Positions 8,723-16,784 of a DNA stretch of 64,000 nt are shown here, one piece after another. Both the position numbers and the translations under genes were made by a program. Source of the DNA: Polaromonas jejuensis NBRC 106434 (GTDB lineage: Bacteria; Pseudomonadota; Gammaproteobacteria; Burkholderiales; Burkholderiaceae_C); the NCBI RefSeq assembly GCF_001598235.1, contig NZ_BCYO01000004.1, positions 124,001 through 188,000 on the forward strand. Reading direction: 5' to 3'. Numbering within the stretch: the first letter of the stretch is position 1; each line of letters starts with the position of its first letter. The notes beneath the pieces are model-generated. The model saw nothing but the letters and a program-made list of their open reading frames with translations. It was not told the origin of the DNA and searched no databases.

Positions 8723-9670
8723 TCAATGCTGCCAGACGTAGGACGAATCGGGCTCGCGCAGGGTCTTGATTTCCTGCTCGAACTCGAAGTTGTCGAGGTT
8801 GAGCCGGCGCACCGTCTCATCCTGGAACGAGATGTAGACCGCGCGATCCGCCGGGTGAAAGGACAGCGCCAGGGGATTGCTTGGCAGCGCAAAGCAGCGC
8901 TGCTCCTTCAGATCGGTGCCGAACACCGATAGCGAGTGCTCGCCGGAGTTGGTGGTCAGCAACAAGTCCTTGCCCTCGGCTCCGCGGAATCGGTAGACCC
9001 GGTTCGGGTCGCGCCGGGTCTTGCCCTGGGCCACGACTTTCATGCTGGCCGTGTCCACGGCCACGATGGTGTCGTCACCGCGGTTGGCCACATACAGCAG
9101 CGACTCATCCGCCGACAGCACATTGCCTTCAGGCACCGGCCCCGGCATCATCGCCACCGGCGTGAAGGTCGGGTCATTGGGCTTGATCTTGGTGACGGTG
9201 TTCGACAGCAGGTTGAGCGCGTAGGCGGTCTGTGCGTCCTTGGTCAGTGCAAACAAATGGGTCTTGTAGCCGCCAGACGCCACGGCCAGGTCCGGCACAT
9301 GGCGATTCACCGGGTCGGAGAAACGCAGCAGGGTGTTGTGCGCCTCAGACATCACGAACAGACGCCCTTCGGCGTCCACCGTCAGCCCATGCGGGCGGTA
9401 AAACGGCCAGAGGTTGAGCGTAGCCACATGTTCGCGCCTGTCCAGATCGATCACGAACACCGAGTGCCCGCCCACATCGCCGAGGTGGCTGGCGGTTTCG
9501 ATGCCGTAGTGACCGACATAGGCTCGCCGGCGCACCGGGTCGACCGTGAATTCATGCGGAAAGTTGGGCAGCACGATGTGTTTTTCTGCCTCGCCGCTGG
9601 CAAGGTTGTAGAAACTGAAAGTATGGGCGCATTTCTGCACCAGCAGGAGTGTTTCGGATTTTGTAGTCAT
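8723..9670 (-). CDS. YncE-like beta-propeller protein (possible lactonase or binding protein)
   Basis: This 315-residue protein consists of repeated 40-45 residue units with the pattern hydrophobic strand, DP.../DAEG..., then Y/F-V, typical of seven-bladed beta-propellers (YVTN/YncE or 6-phosphogluconolactonase-like). Examples are [44 protein letters not shown] and LSFHPADRAVYISF. No signal peptide is evident, so it is probably cytoplasmic. Its ATG overlaps the preceding stop by four bases (ATGA), indicating coupling with the TRAP binding protein gene. A role in lactone hydrolysis or sensing would fit the cluster, but no catalytic residue can be assigned from sequence alone. Confidence 0.75.
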   Translation of the reverse strand: MTTKSETLLLVQKCAHTFSFYNLASGEAEKHIVLPNFPHEFTVDPVRRRAYVGHYGIETASHLGDVGGHSVFVIDLDRREHVATLNLWPFYRPHGLTVDAEGRLFVMSEAHNTLLRFSDPVNRHVPDLAVASGGYKTHLFALTKDAQTAYALNLLSNTVTKIKPNDPTFTPVAMMPGPVPEGNVLSADESLLYVANRGDDTIVAVDTASMKVVAQGKTRRDPNRVYRFRGAEGKDLLLTTNSGEHSLSVFGTDLKEQRCFALPSNPLALSFHPADRAVYISFQDETVRRLNLDNFEFEQEIKTLREPDSSYVWQH

Positions 9671-10662
9671 TTGGTTGCCGGTTGGCTGGGTTTTGCGGTG
9701 GCGGAAAGTCGATTTGAAAAATGGACGGCGCTCTGTTTGATGGCCAGCATGCGGAATGGCCGCGATTCGACTTTTTCCAGCACTTCTATGCCTTTGCTGC
9801 GAAGGTCGGCGATCATGGCGGCTTCATTTTTGCTGTTGAGCGCACGTTGAAAATCGCGGCCAATGACCGCGGCATCGAGCAGGGCTTTTTGATGTGCTGG
9901 GGAAAGTGATTCAAAGCGCTTGAGGTTGATCGCCACCATCAAGGCGGTGTAGGCGTGCCTGGTCATGGTCACGTATTTTTGTACCTCGTAGAGCTTGGCG
10001 CTGTAGGTAATGGGCAGCGGGTGGTCTTGGGCATCAAGCTTGCCTGCCTTGATGGCGTCATACAGCTCACCCAGCGGCATGCTTGTGGTCACTGCCCCCA
10101 ATTCTTTGAAATACGCTTCCTGTGTCGAGTTTCCCACCCGCAGGCGCAAGTCCTTGAAGTCGGCTGGGGTTTTGACAAAGCCTTTGTTGCTGGTAATGAT
10201 GCGAAAACCCACTTCCCAGAACGACAGACCCTTGATGCCCGAGGCCATGGTTTCATTCAGCAGCGCTTTGCCGAAATAAGGGGAGTCAAGCTCTTTCCAG
10301 ACATCTTGTGGCGTCTGGAAGGAGTAGGGCTGGTCAATCTCGACCAGTCGAGGCGCCAGGGAAACAAAATTGCCGCTGCCGGCCATGGTCATGTCCAGCG
10401 TACCGCTTTTGACGTCGGCAATGGATTTGGCATCATTGCCCAGTTCTCCGTTGGGGTAAACGTCTATGCGCAAACTCCCTTTTGTCAGCTCGCTCACCGA
10501 ACTTGCCATTTTCAAGGCCGCCAGATGCTGGCTGGACGTGGTTGACCCGACATGCGAAAGACGCAAGAAAGTTTGTGCCGCGCCTGCAGCCGTTTGCGCA
10601 TGGCTTGTGGCGCCGCTTATGACCAACGTCAAAGTCAGTACGAATTTAGAGACGGTTTTCAT
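9667..10662 (-). CDS. TRAP-type DctP solute-binding protein, orphan
   Basis: The 331-residue protein starts with a clear Sec signal (MKTVSKFVLTLTLVISGATSHA, cleavage near AQ) and belongs to the DctP family of periplasmic receptors. A mid-protein RVGNSTQEAYFKELGA segment carries the family's substrate-carboxylate-binding Arg, followed by a LGELYDAIKAGKLDAQ region. Such receptors feed DctQM membrane pairs, yet no dctQ or dctM gene is in the window; the neighbours encode an ABC transporter instead. I chose the ATG at 10662 because it begins the signal peptide; the frame remains open further upstream without a signal. Codon use looks somewhat less GC-rich than in the flanking enzyme genes. Confidence 0.85.
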   Translation of the reverse strand: MKTVSKFVLTLTLVISGATSHAQTAAGAAQTFLRLSHVGSTTSSQHLAALKMASSVSELTKGSLRIDVYPNGELGNDAKSIADVKSGTLDMTMAGSGNFVSLAPRLVEIDQPYSFQTPQDVWKELDSPYFGKALLNETMASGIKGLSFWEVGFRIITSNKGFVKTPADFKDLRLRVGNSTQEAYFKELGAVTTSMPLGELYDAIKAGKLDAQDHPLPITYSAKLYEVQKYVTMTRHAYTALMVAINLKRFESLSPAHQKALLDAAVIGRDFQRALNSKNEAAMIADLRSKGIEVLEKVESRPFRMLAIKQSAVHFSNRLSATAKPSQPATK

Positions 10663-10756
10663 GTTGCAGGCCTTATTGGTTTTGGTGGCGCGGGTGAATT
10701 TCTGAGGCAGAAGCGAAGAGGCCGATTCACGCATCGCGAGCGGCCATTCCCGTCTT

Positions 10757-11488
10757 TTATTTAACATCGGCACTTAAAAATTGCCGCATTTCCGGCGTTT
10801 TAGGGTTGGCGAACAGATCTTGTGACGGACCTGTTTCCCATATTTTTCCTTGGTGCATAAAGACCGTAGTGTTGGCCACCCGCCGGGCAAAACCCATTTC
10901 ATGCGTCACCAGCACCATCGTCATGCCCTTGCGCGCCAGCGTCTCCATGACGGTCAGCACTTCCTGGGTCAGTTCCGGGTCGAGCGCCGATGTCACTTCG
11001 TCGAACAGCATCACGCGCGGCTGCATCGCCAGCGAACGGGCAATCGCAACGCGCTGCTGCTGTCCGCCCGACAGCATGTCGGGATAGGCGTCGAACTTTT
11101 CGCTCAGGCCGACCAGTTTCAGCGCCTCTTCCGCTGCCTTGCGGGCTTCGGTGCGTTTCACTTTCTTGACGATGCTGGGCGCCAGCATGATGTTTTCGCC
11201 GACCGTCAAATGCGGGAACAGGTTATAGCTCTGGAACACGATGCCGACATCGGTGCGCAAGGCGCGCAGATGCTTGGGGTTGCCGTCGAGGGTATGACCG
11301 GCCACCGTGATGCTGCCGGAATCGATCGTCTCAAGACCGTTGATGCATCTCAGCATGGTGCTTTTGCCGGAGCCGCTGCGGCCTATCAGTGCGACTACTT
11401 CACCGCTTTTGACCGAGAGCGACGTTCCCTTCAAAACCTGCATCGCGCCGAAGCTCTTGTGAATATTGTTAACCATGATCTCAGGCAT
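10757..11488 (-). CDS. Polar amino acid-type ABC transporter ATP-binding protein
   Basis: A 243-residue ATPase of the GlnQ/HisP class. Walker A GRSGSGKST starts at residue 36, the signature [16 protein letters not shown] follows, then Walker B RVMLFDEVTSALD and the switch histidine in LVTHEMGFA. It would energise the two permeases encoded immediately upstream, whose last gene it overlaps by eight bases. The substrate is unknown. GlnQ-class systems take amino acids or opines, but the surrounding genes are for sugar acids, so an acidic sugar derivative is possible. Confidence 0.92.
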   Translation of the reverse strand: MPEIMVNNIHKSFGAMQVLKGTSLSVKSGEVVALIGRSGSGKSTMLRCINGLETIDSGSITVAGHTLDGNPKHLRALRTDVGIVFQSYNLFPHLTVGENIMLAPSIVKKVKRTEARKAAEEALKLVGLSEKFDAYPDMLSGGQQQRVAIARSLAMQPRVMLFDEVTSALDPELTQEVLTVMETLARKGMTMVLVTHEMGFARRVANTTVFMHQGKIWETGPSQDLFANPKTPEMRQFLSADVK

Positions 11489-12125
11489 GGGATTTCCTTT
11501 CCAGCCGGCGGCTGCAATATGAAAGCGGGTAGCAGACGCAGAAGTACAGCGCCGCCACGATTAAAAACACACGGAACGGCTGGAAGGTCACGTTGTTGAT
11601 CAACTGCCCGGCCTTTGCCAGTTCGACGAAACCGATGATCGATGCGATCGACGAATTCTTCACCACCTGCACCATGAAGCCGACCGTCGGTGGCAAGGAG
11701 ATACGCACCGCCTGCGGCAGGATGACGTATTGATATTGCTGACGCCGGGTCATCGCGAGACTTTCCGAGGCCTCCCATTGCTGCTTTGGCACCGACTGAA
11801 TCGAGCCGCGCCAGATATCGCCAAGATAGCCGCTGACGTAGATCGTCATCGACACGCTGGCTGCGACCATTGGCGGCAAGTCGTAGCCGAACAGGCTCAG
11901 GCCGTAGTAGGACAGGAACAGCAACATCAGCACCGGTGTGCCTTGCACGACCTGGATATAGGTGGCTGCTGCGGTCCGCAACGATCGTGAGCGGGCGACC
12001 CGTGCCAAGGCCACGCCCAAGCCAAGCACGCCGCCGCAGGTGCAGGCGATGGCGGCAAGCAGCACGGTCCAACGCAAGGCATCCAGGAAAAACAGCATGT
12101 CGTTCCAGCTCAATGAACGGATCAT
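11481..12125 (-). CDS. Polar amino acid-type ABC transporter permease (second)
   Basis: A 214-residue HisM/GlnP-type inner-membrane permease with about five hydrophobic segments. The conserved EAA loop has the form EASESLAMTRRQQYQYVILPQAVRISLPP, which docks on the ATPase. Its start overlaps the stop of the first permease by four bases (ATGA) and its end overlaps the ATPase gene. It is expected to form a heterodimer with the product of 12122-12844. Confidence 0.92.
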   Translation of the reverse strand: MIRSLSWNDMLFFLDALRWTVLLAAIACTCGGVLGLGVALARVARSRSLRTAAATYIQVVQGTPVLMLLFLSYYGLSLFGYDLPPMVAASVSMTIYVSGYLGDIWRGSIQSVPKQQWEASESLAMTRRQQYQYVILPQAVRISLPPTVGFMVQVVKNSSIASIIGFVELAKAGQLINNVTFQPFRVFLIVAALYFCVCYPLSYCSRRLERKSHA

Positions 12126-12844
12126 GGCGCCACCTCTTTCATAGGGGATACGACGCCGATTTCGACCTGACGGGAAGCCGCCCGGCGCCGCGAAAAAATC
12201 AGGTGACCGATCAGCGTCAGCACCGCTTTGAACAGCAAGGCGAGCCCCAGATAAATCAAGGTCACGACGGTGTACACCTCAAAGCTGCGGAAGGTTTCGG
12301 AATCGATCTGCGCCGCCATCGACGACAATTCCTGGGTCGAGATGGCCGAGGTCACGCTCGATGCCAGCATCATCAAAACGAACTGGCTGCACAAGGCCGG
12401 ATAAACTTTTGCGACCGCCGGCTTGAGAATCACGTGCCTGAAGATCTGCAGGCGCGTCATGCCCAGCGACAGTCCAGCCTCGACTTGCGAACGATGGATA
12501 GCCTCGATGCCGGCGCGGATGATTTCCGTCGAATAGGCACCGAGATTGATGATCATGCCGATCAGCGCCGCCTCGGTCGCGGTGACCCGCAAATTGACCG
12601 CCGGCAGGCCGAAATACAGGATAAAGATTTGCACCAGAAACGGCGTGTTGCGCACCACTTCGACATAGGCGTCGATCAGCGTGCGGATGCGGCCGGTTTG
12701 CACCGAGCGTAATGCCGCTGTCGCGATGCCGATGGCGGTGCCGAAAAAAATCGCCGCCGACGATATCGCCATCGTCATCAGCACGCCTTCGGCCAGCAGA
12801 TTGACGTGCGCGAATACCGGCTCGAATTGAAATTGATAAGCCAT
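12122..12844 (-). CDS. Polar amino acid-type ABC transporter permease (first)
   Basis: A 240-residue permease of the same HisMQ class, with hydrophobic segments and an EAA loop of the form EAGLSLGMTRLQIFRHVILKPA. I chose the ATG at 12844 (MAYQFQFEPVF), since the family starts close before the first membrane helix. Upstream codons in this frame are rich in Arg and Ala and look non-coding. The C-terminus ends in an Arg-rich stretch before the overlap with the second permease. The 130-base gap to the binding-protein gene has no evident terminator. Confidence 0.9.
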   Translation of the reverse strand: MAYQFQFEPVFAHVNLLAEGVLMTMAISSAAIFFGTAIGIATAALRSVQTGRIRTLIDAYVEVVRNTPFLVQIFILYFGLPAVNLRVTATEAALIGMIINLGAYSTEIIRAGIEAIHRSQVEAGLSLGMTRLQIFRHVILKPAVAKVYPALCSQFVLMMLASSVTSAISTQELSSMAAQIDSETFRSFEVYTVVTLIYLGLALLFKAVLTLIGHLIFSRRRAASRQVEIGVVSPMKEVAP

Positions 12845-12974
12845 GGTCCTTTTCCAAGTACCGGCTGGCCGCGCAGCCCTGTGCGCGAGTTCCAGCCGAG
12901 TGCGAATATGTCTGTGAAGGAATCGCCGCAAGCGGGTCAGGATTCAGACACGCAGCGGATCGATTCATCAACAC

Positions 12975-13790
12975 TCAGGGTTTGGAGAGGTCGGGCAAGG
13001 GATTGCCGGTCCATTTCAGCGAAACCTTGTTCAGCTCGCCGGAAGCGGTCATTTTGACGATGGACTTGTTGAGCCAGTCGCGCATTTCCGGGTCATCCAG
13101 GCGGACCGCCATGGCATTCGGCTGATGGAAGAAGGTGAATTTGATCGCCAGCCCGGCATCAGCCTGCTGCTTCAGCACATCCTTGGCGACACCGTCCGGA
13201 ATGGCGGCGGCATCGATTTGATGCGCGATCAGGGCTTGCACCACGGTCGCATCATCCTGGTAGCGAATGATTTGCAGGCCGGGGATATTCGCGCGCACCA
13301 AGGCGGTTTCCTGGCTGGAGCCGCGGTTCACGCCGATGCGCTTTCCGTTGAGATCGGCCAGCTTGTCCAGCGCAGTGTTCTTGGCCGAAAAAATAACCAT
13401 CTGGAATGCGCTGTAGGGCGCAGTGAACATGACCGCTTTGGCGCGTTCAGGTGTCGCCGCGAGCGTGGCCACCAGAAAATCGATCTTGCCGGCTTGCAGG
13501 GCGGGGATGCGGGCCGGCGGTGTCAATGGCACCAGTTCGGCTTTGACGCCGAGATATGTTGCGAGAACGCGCGCCACGTCGATGTCGTAGCCAGCAGGGT
13601 TGCCCTTGTCATCGACCGTGCCGTAGATCGGCACGCCGGACAACACGCCAATTTTTACGGTGCCACGTTTGACGATGTCGTCTACCGAAGTCGCGCCAGC
13701 GTGCGTCGCAGCGCCGAGTGATACAGCCAGCGTTGTGGCACATACTGCGGCGCATTGAAGTGCTGCGCGGATTTTTTGGAAAATGTTCAT
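12975..13790 (-). CDS. ABC transporter periplasmic solute-binding protein (family 3)
   Basis: A 271-residue receptor with an N-terminal signal peptide ending near THAGATS. It has the family-3 core: VKIGVLSGVPIYG, GYDIDVARVLATYLG, PARIPALQAGKIDFLVA and KRIGVNRGSSQET. These proteins bind polar amino acids or related small acids and deliver them to HisMQ-type permeases. It is the first gene of the ABC set and lies 80 bases downstream of the keto-deoxy-acid dehydratase gene, so it may belong to the same transcript. The ligand cannot be predicted from sequence. Confidence 0.92.
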   Translation of the reverse strand: MNIFQKIRAALQCAAVCATTLAVSLGAATHAGATSVDDIVKRGTVKIGVLSGVPIYGTVDDKGNPAGYDIDVARVLATYLGVKAELVPLTPPARIPALQAGKIDFLVATLAATPERAKAVMFTAPYSAFQMVIFSAKNTALDKLADLNGKRIGVNRGSSQETALVRANIPGLQIIRYQDDATVVQALIAHQIDAAAIPDGVAKDVLKQQADAGLAIKFTFFHQPNAMAVRLDDPEMRDWLNKSIVKMTASGELNKVSLKWTGNPLPDLSKP

Positions 13791-13870
13791 TTTTGCCTCT
13801 TTGTCTCTATATCTCGTTGGAAAACTTGTTTTGACACACTGAATTGATGAGGTCGTGAAACTAATTCATG

Positions 13871-14800
13871 CTATTTCCCCCAGCGCAGCACCAGCGGGTC
13901 CAGGCGGCGGGCGGTTTCGAGGAGGCCGGCACGCACGGCAGGGTGCATGCTGGGGAAGGGGTGGCGCGGGGCCTCGCAGGCGATCACACCGCCTTCTTTC
14001 ATCAAGGCCTTGGCCGTCAGGATGCCGCCCTGGCGGTTTTCGTAATTGATGAGCGGCAGCCAGCGTGTGTACTCCGCTACAGCTTCTTCGCGGCGGCCTG
14101 CGGCATAGGCATCCATGATGCGGCGTATGCCGTCGGGGTAGCCGCCGCCCGTCATGGCGCCGGTGGCGCCGGCGTCCAGGTCGGGCAGCAGGGTGATGGC
14201 TTCTTCGCCGTCCCACGGGCCTTCAACCGCGTCGCCACCCAAGCGGATCAGTTCGCGCAGCTTGGAGGCGGCACCGGCTGTTTCGATCTTGAAATATGAA
14301 ACCTGCTTGAGCTCTTTGGCCATGCGAGCCAGGAAGGCCGCAGACAGTGTCGTGCCGCTCATGGGGGCATCCTGGATCATGATGGGGATGTCGATGGCGT
14401 CTGACAGCGCGGCGTAGAACTCGTAAATCTTTTCCTCGCTCGCCCGCAGGGTGGCGCCGTGGTAGGGCGGCATCACCATGACCATGGCGGCGCCGGCGTC
14501 CTGCGCGCGGCGGCTGCGCTCGGCACAAACGCGTGTGCCGAAGTGCGTGGTCGTGACAATCACCGGCACCCGGCCCGCGACATGCTTGAGGATGGTTTGC
14601 GTGAGTGTTTCGCGTTCGTCATCCGACAGCAAAAACTGCTCGGAGAAGTTGGCCAGAATGCACAGCCCGTTGGAGCCCGCGTCGATCATGAAGTCGACGC
14701 AGCGCTTCTGGCTTTCCAGGTCGAGCTCGCCGGCTTCGTCGAAGGTGGTGGGCACAACGGGGAATACGCCTTGGTATCGGACGTTCTTGGATTGAAGCAT
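13871..14800 (-). CDS. araD: DapA-superfamily 2-keto-3-deoxy-L-arabonate dehydratase-like enzyme
   Basis: A 309-residue class I aldolase-fold protein, close in length and pattern to Azospirillum-type L-2-keto-3-deoxyarabonate dehydratase. That enzyme dehydrates the keto-deoxy acid to 2-oxoglutarate semialdehyde. The Schiff-base lysine is K171 (SYFKIET). The family Y-N-x-P is replaced by QDAP at 143-146, as I recall for AraD-type dehydratases. The segments LCILANFSEQF and LPLINYENRQGG are also characteristic of that branch. With the semialdehyde dehydrogenase at 6279-7727 it forms a complete two-step route to 2-oxoglutarate. A hydroxyproline-pathway deaminase of the same superfamily is a less likely alternative, since no hydroxyproline epimerase or dehydrogenase is nearby. 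Confidence 0.8.
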   Translation of the reverse strand: MLQSKNVRYQGVFPVVPTTFDEAGELDLESQKRCVDFMIDAGSNGLCILANFSEQFLLSDDERETLTQTILKHVAGRVPVIVTTTHFGTRVCAERSRRAQDAGAAMVMVMPPYHGATLRASEEKIYEFYAALSDAIDIPIMIQDAPMSGTTLSAAFLARMAKELKQVSYFKIETAGAASKLRELIRLGGDAVEGPWDGEEAITLLPDLDAGATGAMTGGGYPDGIRRIMDAYAAGRREEAVAEYTRWLPLINYENRQGGILTAKALMKEGGVIACEAPRHPFPSMHPAVRAGLLETARRLDPLVLRWGK

Positions 14801-14873
14801 GATTTATCTCTGTAAATTGGTAGGTTTTCTGAGGCCGTTTGGATTCGGGAGGGTCATTCTTCGAGCGTGGTGA

Positions 14874-16457
14874 TCACGTAATAACGCTGAGCTGCCATGG
14901 CACGAATTCGTTCTGTCCGTAGCCATGCAACTCGCTGCGCGAGCGTTTGCCTGATGCGGTATCGAGCAGCATCTGGAACAACTTTGCGCCCAACTCCTCA
15001 ATGGAGGCGCCGCCATCCAGCACTTCGCCGCAATTCAGGTCCATGTCGTCGGCTTGGCGCAGCCACAAAGCCGTGTTGGTGGCAAGCTTCACCGAGGGCG
15101 AGGGCGCACAGCCATAGGCTGAGCCTCGGCCCGTGGTAAAGCAGATCATGTTGGCGCCGCCTGCCACCTGGCCTGTCGCCGAGACCGGGTCGTAGCCGGG
15201 CGTGTCCATGAACACCAGGCCGTGGGCACGCACGGGCTGCGCGTATTCATAGACCTCCACCAGATTGGTCGAACCACCCTTGGCGATCCCGCCGAGTGAT
15301 TTTTCAAGCACGGTGGTCAGGCCCCCGGCCTTGTTGCCCGCCGAAGGGTTGTTGTCCATAGCCGCGCCGTTGCGTTCGCAGTACTGTTCCCACCATTGAA
15401 TGCGATCAACCAGTTTCTGGCCGACTTCAGGTGTGACGGCCCGGCGCGTCAGCAGATGTTCCGCCCCATAGATCTCGGGGGTCTCCGACAGAATCGCGGT
15501 GCCGCCGTGGCGCACCAGCAGGTCAACGGCAGCGCCAAGCACGGGGTTGGCGGAAATGCCGGAGTAGCCGTCGGAGCCGCCGCACTGCAGGCCGATCACC
15601 AGGTGGCTGGCCGGCACCGTCTCGCGCCGCACCTCGTTGGCCTGCGGCAGCATGGCCTTGATCTGCTCGATGCCGTGCGCGATGGTGCGTGTGGTGCCGC
15701 CGGTGTCCTGGATCGTGAAGCTGCGCAGGTGCTCGCCGTCGGTCAGTCCCTGGGTGGCGAGCAGCCTGGGGATCTGGTTGGTCTCGCAGCCCAGTCCGAT
15801 CACCAGCACGCTGGCGAAGTTGGGGTGGCAGGCGTAGCCGCCCAAGGTGCGTTGCAGGACCGCGAGGCCTTCGCCTTCCGGGTCGACCGCGCAGCCGGCT
15901 CCGTGCGTGAGCGCGACCACGCCATCGACATTGGGAAAGTCCGCCAGCATTTCGGGGTGGATGTCGCGCCGGAAGTGGTCGGCGATGGCGCGCGCCACCG
16001 TGGCCGAGCAGTTCACCGAGGTCAGGATGCCGATGTAGTTGCGTGTGGCAACGCGGCCGTCCGCCCGCACGATGCCCTGGAAAGTCGCCGGCCCGGCTGC
16101 GAGCGGCGTGGGCCGGGACTCCGCCGCATGGGCGTAGTCGCGCGTGAAGTCGCCCATGGCCAGGTTGTGCGTGTGCACATGCTGGCCGGGACGGATCGGC
16201 TGGCTCGCAAATCCGATGATCTGGCCGTAGCGGCGCACCGCGGCTCCGGGTTCGATGGCGCGCGTGGCCATCTTGTGCCCGGGCGGCACGAGCCCAGCGA
16301 CGGTCACGCCTTCGCTGGCGATACGGGTGCCCGAGACCAGTTGGTCCAGCGAAATGACGACGTCATCGTCCGCATGCAGGCGGATGACGCGGGCGTGAGG
16401 GCGCACCGGCGGCTCGGCGACCTGGGCCAGCGCCTGCTCTTCGGTAGGAGAAAACAT
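14874..16457 (-). CDS. UxaA/GarD-family sugar-acid dehydratase (altronate/galactarate type)
   Basis: A 527-residue iron-dependent dehydratase. It has an N-terminal SAF domain (about residues 25-95, HADDDVVISLDQL...GHKMAT) fused to the large UxaA catalytic part. Conserved blocks include RNYIGILTSVNCS, GCAVDPEGEG, GLQCGGSDGYSG, NPSAGNKAGGLTTV and FTTGRGSAYG. Family members dehydrate altronate or galactarate to 2-keto-3-deoxy acids. It cannot be assigned to one substrate; length and the fused SAF domain fit GarD-like enzymes. The ATG at 16457 follows GGAG with 7-base spacing, whereas a TTG two codons upstream lacks that spacing. It follows the chimeric remnant by only two bases. Confidence 0.87.
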   Translation of the reverse strand: MFSPTEEQALAQVAEPPVRPHARVIRLHADDDVVISLDQLVSGTRIASEGVTVAGLVPPGHKMATRAIEPGAAVRRYGQIIGFASQPIRPGQHVHTHNLAMGDFTRDYAHAAESRPTPLAAGPATFQGIVRADGRVATRNYIGILTSVNCSATVARAIADHFRRDIHPEMLADFPNVDGVVALTHGAGCAVDPEGEGLAVLQRTLGGYACHPNFASVLVIGLGCETNQIPRLLATQGLTDGEHLRSFTIQDTGGTTRTIAHGIEQIKAMLPQANEVRRETVPASHLVIGLQCGGSDGYSGISANPVLGAAVDLLVRHGGTAILSETPEIYGAEHLLTRRAVTPEVGQKLVDRIQWWEQYCERNGAAMDNNPSAGNKAGGLTTVLEKSLGGIAKGGSTNLVEVYEYAQPVRAHGLVFMDTPGYDPVSATGQVAGGANMICFTTGRGSAYGCAPSPSVKLATNTALWLRQADDMDLNCGEVLDGGASIEELGAKLFQMLLDTASGKRSRSELHGYGQNEFVPWQLSVIT

Positions 16458-16459
16458 GA

Positions 16460-16732
16460 TCAAACTCCGTTTTGGGGTGGGGCACGCCGTGGGGGACGTT
16501 CGGGTTCGCGCGCTGCTTGGCGCGTATGACGCAACTCGATGAAGAGCGTCGCGATCACATAGACCAGCGCGCAGGCGCTGAAGAAGGTGATCACGGCATC
16601 GAAAGAGCCGGTGGCCTGCAGGAGCATGCCGGTGACGATCGGGATCAGGATGCCGCCGCAGCTGCCTGCCCAGAAGTGGTGGTGCGCATCGACGATCGCG
16701 ATCGTCGACGGCGCCGTTTCGGTCTGCGCCAT
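16460..16732 (-). pseudogene. Chimeric remnant: amidohydrolase N-terminus fused to MFS transporter C-terminus
   Basis: This 90-codon frame starts with a good ribosome binding site (GGAGACAACG before the ATG). Its first 21 residues, ending VDAHHHFW, are the metal-binding start of an amidohydrolase like the one at 7728-8699. From about residue 22 (base 16669) it changes to GGILIPIVTGMLLQATGSFD and a further hydrophobic helix, the last membrane segment and basic tail of an MFS sugar-acid permease. Neither protein is complete. The simplest reading is an in-frame deletion that removed most of two adjacent genes. A functional 90-residue product is unlikely. Confidence 0.75.
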
Positions 16733-16784
16733 CGTTGTCTCCGTTCTCGTTCTCGTTCTTGTGCAGTGCTCGCGCCGCGGCGAC

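Noticed and set aside
6966..8741. A 591-codon plus-strand frame across the ALDH and amidohydrolase genes
   Set aside because: It is an antisense shadow of two well-supported genes, and the protein is low-complexity with no recognisable fold.
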